Positions 62,593 to 64,000 of a stretch of 64,000 nt of DNA are shown here, piece by piece. Both the position numbers and the translations under genes were made by a program. Below the pieces are notes generated by a model, which saw nothing but the letters and a program-made list of their open reading frames with translations, had not been told where the DNA came from and made no database searches. Each line of letters begins with the position of its first letter. Position 1 is the stretch's first letter. The DNA comes from Paraburkholderia sp. SOS3 (GTDB taxonomy: Bacteria > Pseudomonadota > Gammaproteobacteria > Burkholderiales > Burkholderiaceae): NCBI RefSeq assembly GCF_001922345.1, contig NZ_CP018811.1, forward strand, positions 744,001-808,000. The letters are read 5' to 3'.

Positions 62593-63963
62593 TTGCGACA
62601 GCCAGTCAACGCTCAAGACGGCGATGCAAAACGCCATTCAAGCCGCCAGCCCAGCCGATGGATGCAACTCGCGATCGGCGTCATCTGCATGGGCCTCGTC
62701 GCGAATCTTCAGTACGCATGGACCCTGTTCGTCGAGCCGATGAATGCCGCGCATCATTGGGGTCTCGCATCGATTCAAACCGCTTTCTCCATTTTTATCG
62801 TCACCGAAACGTGGCTCGTGCCGATTGAAGGCTATCTGGTCGACCGCTTCGGGCCTCGTCCCGTCGTGATCGGCGGCGGCATTTGCGCGGGCCTCGGCTG
62901 GATACTCGATGCGTACGCGCCGAACCTCGGCGTGCTCTATCTCGCCGCGGTGATTTCGGGCGTCGGCGCGGGCTGTGTGTATGGCACCTGCGTCGGCAAT
63001 GCGCTCAAGTGGTTTCCGGACCGGCGCGGTCTCGCCGCCGGCCTGACGGCCGCCGGCTTCGGCGCGGGCGCCGCGCTGACCGTGATTCCGATCGCGTCGA
63101 TGATCGAGCATTCGGGCTACCAGCACGCGCTGATCTTCTTCGGCTGCCTGCAAGGCGGCGTGATTCTGCTGCTCGCGACCATGCTGGTGCGCCCGCAGCC
63201 GCCCGAGTTCGCGCGCAATGTCAGGCGCATCGTCGCGACCAAGATCGACTATACGACGGGCGAAATGGTCCGCGCGCCGGTGTTCTGGGTGCTGTATGCG
63301 ATGTTCGTCTGCGTCGCGACGGGCGGCATCATCGCGACCGCCCAGATCGGTCCGATCGCGAAGGAGTACGGCTTCGCCGAAACGCCGATTGCGTTCTTCG
63401 CCGCGACCTTGCCGCTGCTCACGCTCACGCTGTCGATCAACAACGTCTGCAACGGCTTCACGCGCCCGATTTGCGGCGCGATCTCCGACCGCATCGGCCG
63501 CGAGAACACGATGTTCCTCACGTTCCTCGGCGAAGGACTCGCGCTGCTCGGGCTCATGCACTTCGGTCACAACCCGTATCTGTTCATGACGTTCTCCGGG
63601 CTGATCTTCGTGTTCTACGGCGACATCTTCTCGAACTTCCCGGCGACCTGCGCGGACACGTTCGGCGCGAAATACGCAGCAGGCAATGCGGGCACGCTGT
63701 ACACGGCGAAGGGCACGGCCGCGTTGCTGGTGCCGGTCGCCTCGCTGTTGTCCGAGCATGGCGGCTGGAACACGGTGTTCATCTTCTGCGCGTGTATCGC
63801 GATCGCGGGCAGCGTGTCGGCGAAGTTCGTGCTCACGCCGATGCGGCAGCGGTGGATCGAGAATTCGGCGAAGGAGAGCGAGCGGCTCGCCTATGCCGCC
63901 GGCTCCAATGCGGCCAACGCTCGTAGTACCTACCGGCCGACGCCACTGGGGTCCAACGAGTAA
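62593..63963 (+). CDS. OFA-family MFS transporter (oxalate/formate antiporter type)
   Basis: A 456-residue 12-helix transporter of the oxalate:formate antiporter group. It contains RWMQLAIGVICMGLVANLQYAWTLF in helix 1, VDRFGPRPVVIGGGICAGLGW between helices 2 and 3, GAGCVYGTCVGNALKWFPDRRGLAAGLTAAGFGAGAALTV, the family's signature region, and NGFTRPICGAISDRIGREN in the second half. The TTG at 62593 is preceded by GGAGA at good spacing; an in-frame ATG at 62662 would omit 23 residues but has no ribosome site. The next gene begins within its stop. Oxalate, formate or another small organic anion is likely. Confidence 0.9.
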   Translation: MRQPVNAQDGDAKRHSSRQPSRWMQLAIGVICMGLVANLQYAWTLFVEPMNAAHHWGLASIQTAFSIFIVTETWLVPIEGYLVDRFGPRPVVIGGGICAGLGWILDAYAPNLGVLYLAAVISGVGAGCVYGTCVGNALKWFPDRRGLAAGLTAAGFGAGAALTVIPIASMIEHSGYQHALIFFGCLQGGVILLLATMLVRPQPPEFARNVRRIVATKIDYTTGEMVRAPVFWVLYAMFVCVATGGIIATAQIGPIAKEYGFAETPIAFFAATLPLLTLTLSINNVCNGFTRPICGAISDRIGRENTMFLTFLGEGLALLGLMHFGHNPYLFMTFSGLIFVFYGDIFSNFPATCADTFGAKYAAGNAGTLYTAKGTAALLVPVASLLSEHGGWNTVFIFCACIAIAGSVSAKFVLTPMRQRWIENSAKESERLAYAAGSNAANARSTYRPTPLGSNE

Positions 63964-64000
63964 TGGACGACGCAACCTTGACGTTGCCGGCGTCGCCGGC
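63963..64000 (+). CDS. Start of the next gene (cut by window edge)
   Basis: The stop TAA of the OFA transporter overlaps an ATG (TAATG), which opens a frame reading MDDATLTLPAS to the end of the window. The overlap suggests a translationally coupled gene, but only 12 codons are visible, so the product is unknown. Confidence 0.45.
   Translation, partial: MDDATLTLPASP

Overview
The window is chromosomal DNA from a betaproteobacterium of the Burkholderiaceae, most likely Paraburkholderia, Trinickia or Burkholderia. The evidence is the high GC content, the strong G/C third-position codon bias, and runs of gene order typical of that family: recA-recX-(DUF2889)-sucC-sucD, pgk-pyk-fba-purC-purE-purK-tsaC, pilA-pglL-moaC, and a BpeAB-OprB/AcrAB-type efflux operon with a divergent TetR regulator. 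I found no rRNA, tRNA, CRISPR array, prophage or insertion sequence. Most of the window is core genome.

Layout. 1-3.1 kb: the start of an MHS-type transporter and a TctD/TctE-like two-component pair, both on the minus strand. 3.2-8.4 kb: SOS-controlled recA, then recX, a DUF2889 gene coupled to sucC, and sucD, closed by a strong terminator. 8.6-12.6 kb: a TerC-family membrane protein, a type IV pilin followed directly by its probable O-oligosaccharyltransferase, and moaC. 13-18.1 kb: a BepA-like M48 protease, an unknown protein, a YheT-like hydrolase, an NTF2-like protein and waaF. 18.4-21 kb: a zinc-finger protein, ilvE and azlCD. 21.3-29.9 kb: lower glycolysis (pgk, pyk, fba), purine synthesis (purC, purE, purK) and tsaC. 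30-39.4 kb: envelope functions, namely a GDSL lipoprotein, dacB, a QseBC-like two-component system and an HtrA protease preceded by a PmrA/QseB-like box, then three small proteins. 39.4-46.8 kb: a TetR regulator and a tripartite RND pump with an AcrR-like operator and a long leader. 46.9-50.1 kb: a frameshifted orphan gene, an NCS2 purine permease and a crotonase. 50.5-55.7 kb: glutathione-dependent formaldehyde oxidation (adhC, fghA) and a zur-znuA-znuC-znuB operon. 56-62.2 kb: a polyol (sorbitol/mannitol) operon with dehydrogenase, ABC importer and HAD phosphatase. 62.6-64 kb: an oxalate/formate-type antiporter and the first codons of another gene.

Functional links. Two sensor systems sit next to envelope genes, and the second is directly upstream of an htrA promoter carrying a direct repeat of the type its family binds. 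The zinc operon is headed by its own repressor, and its ATPase has a histidine-rich tail. The polyol operon forms a complete uptake-and-oxidation unit, and a stable hairpin separates the binding-protein gene from the permease genes.

I did not find an obviously new multi-gene system. The items most worth a second look are the single-base frameshift in the orphan gene at 46.9-47.5 kb, the 12-bp tandem array and small open frame overlapping the waaF start, the in-frame 149-codon stretch before pyk, the 22-codon frame with a strong ribosome site at 31.4 kb, the efflux-operon leader, and the palindrome before the purine permease. Coordinates and starts were read by eye; family assignments come from recognition of motifs, not from database searches.
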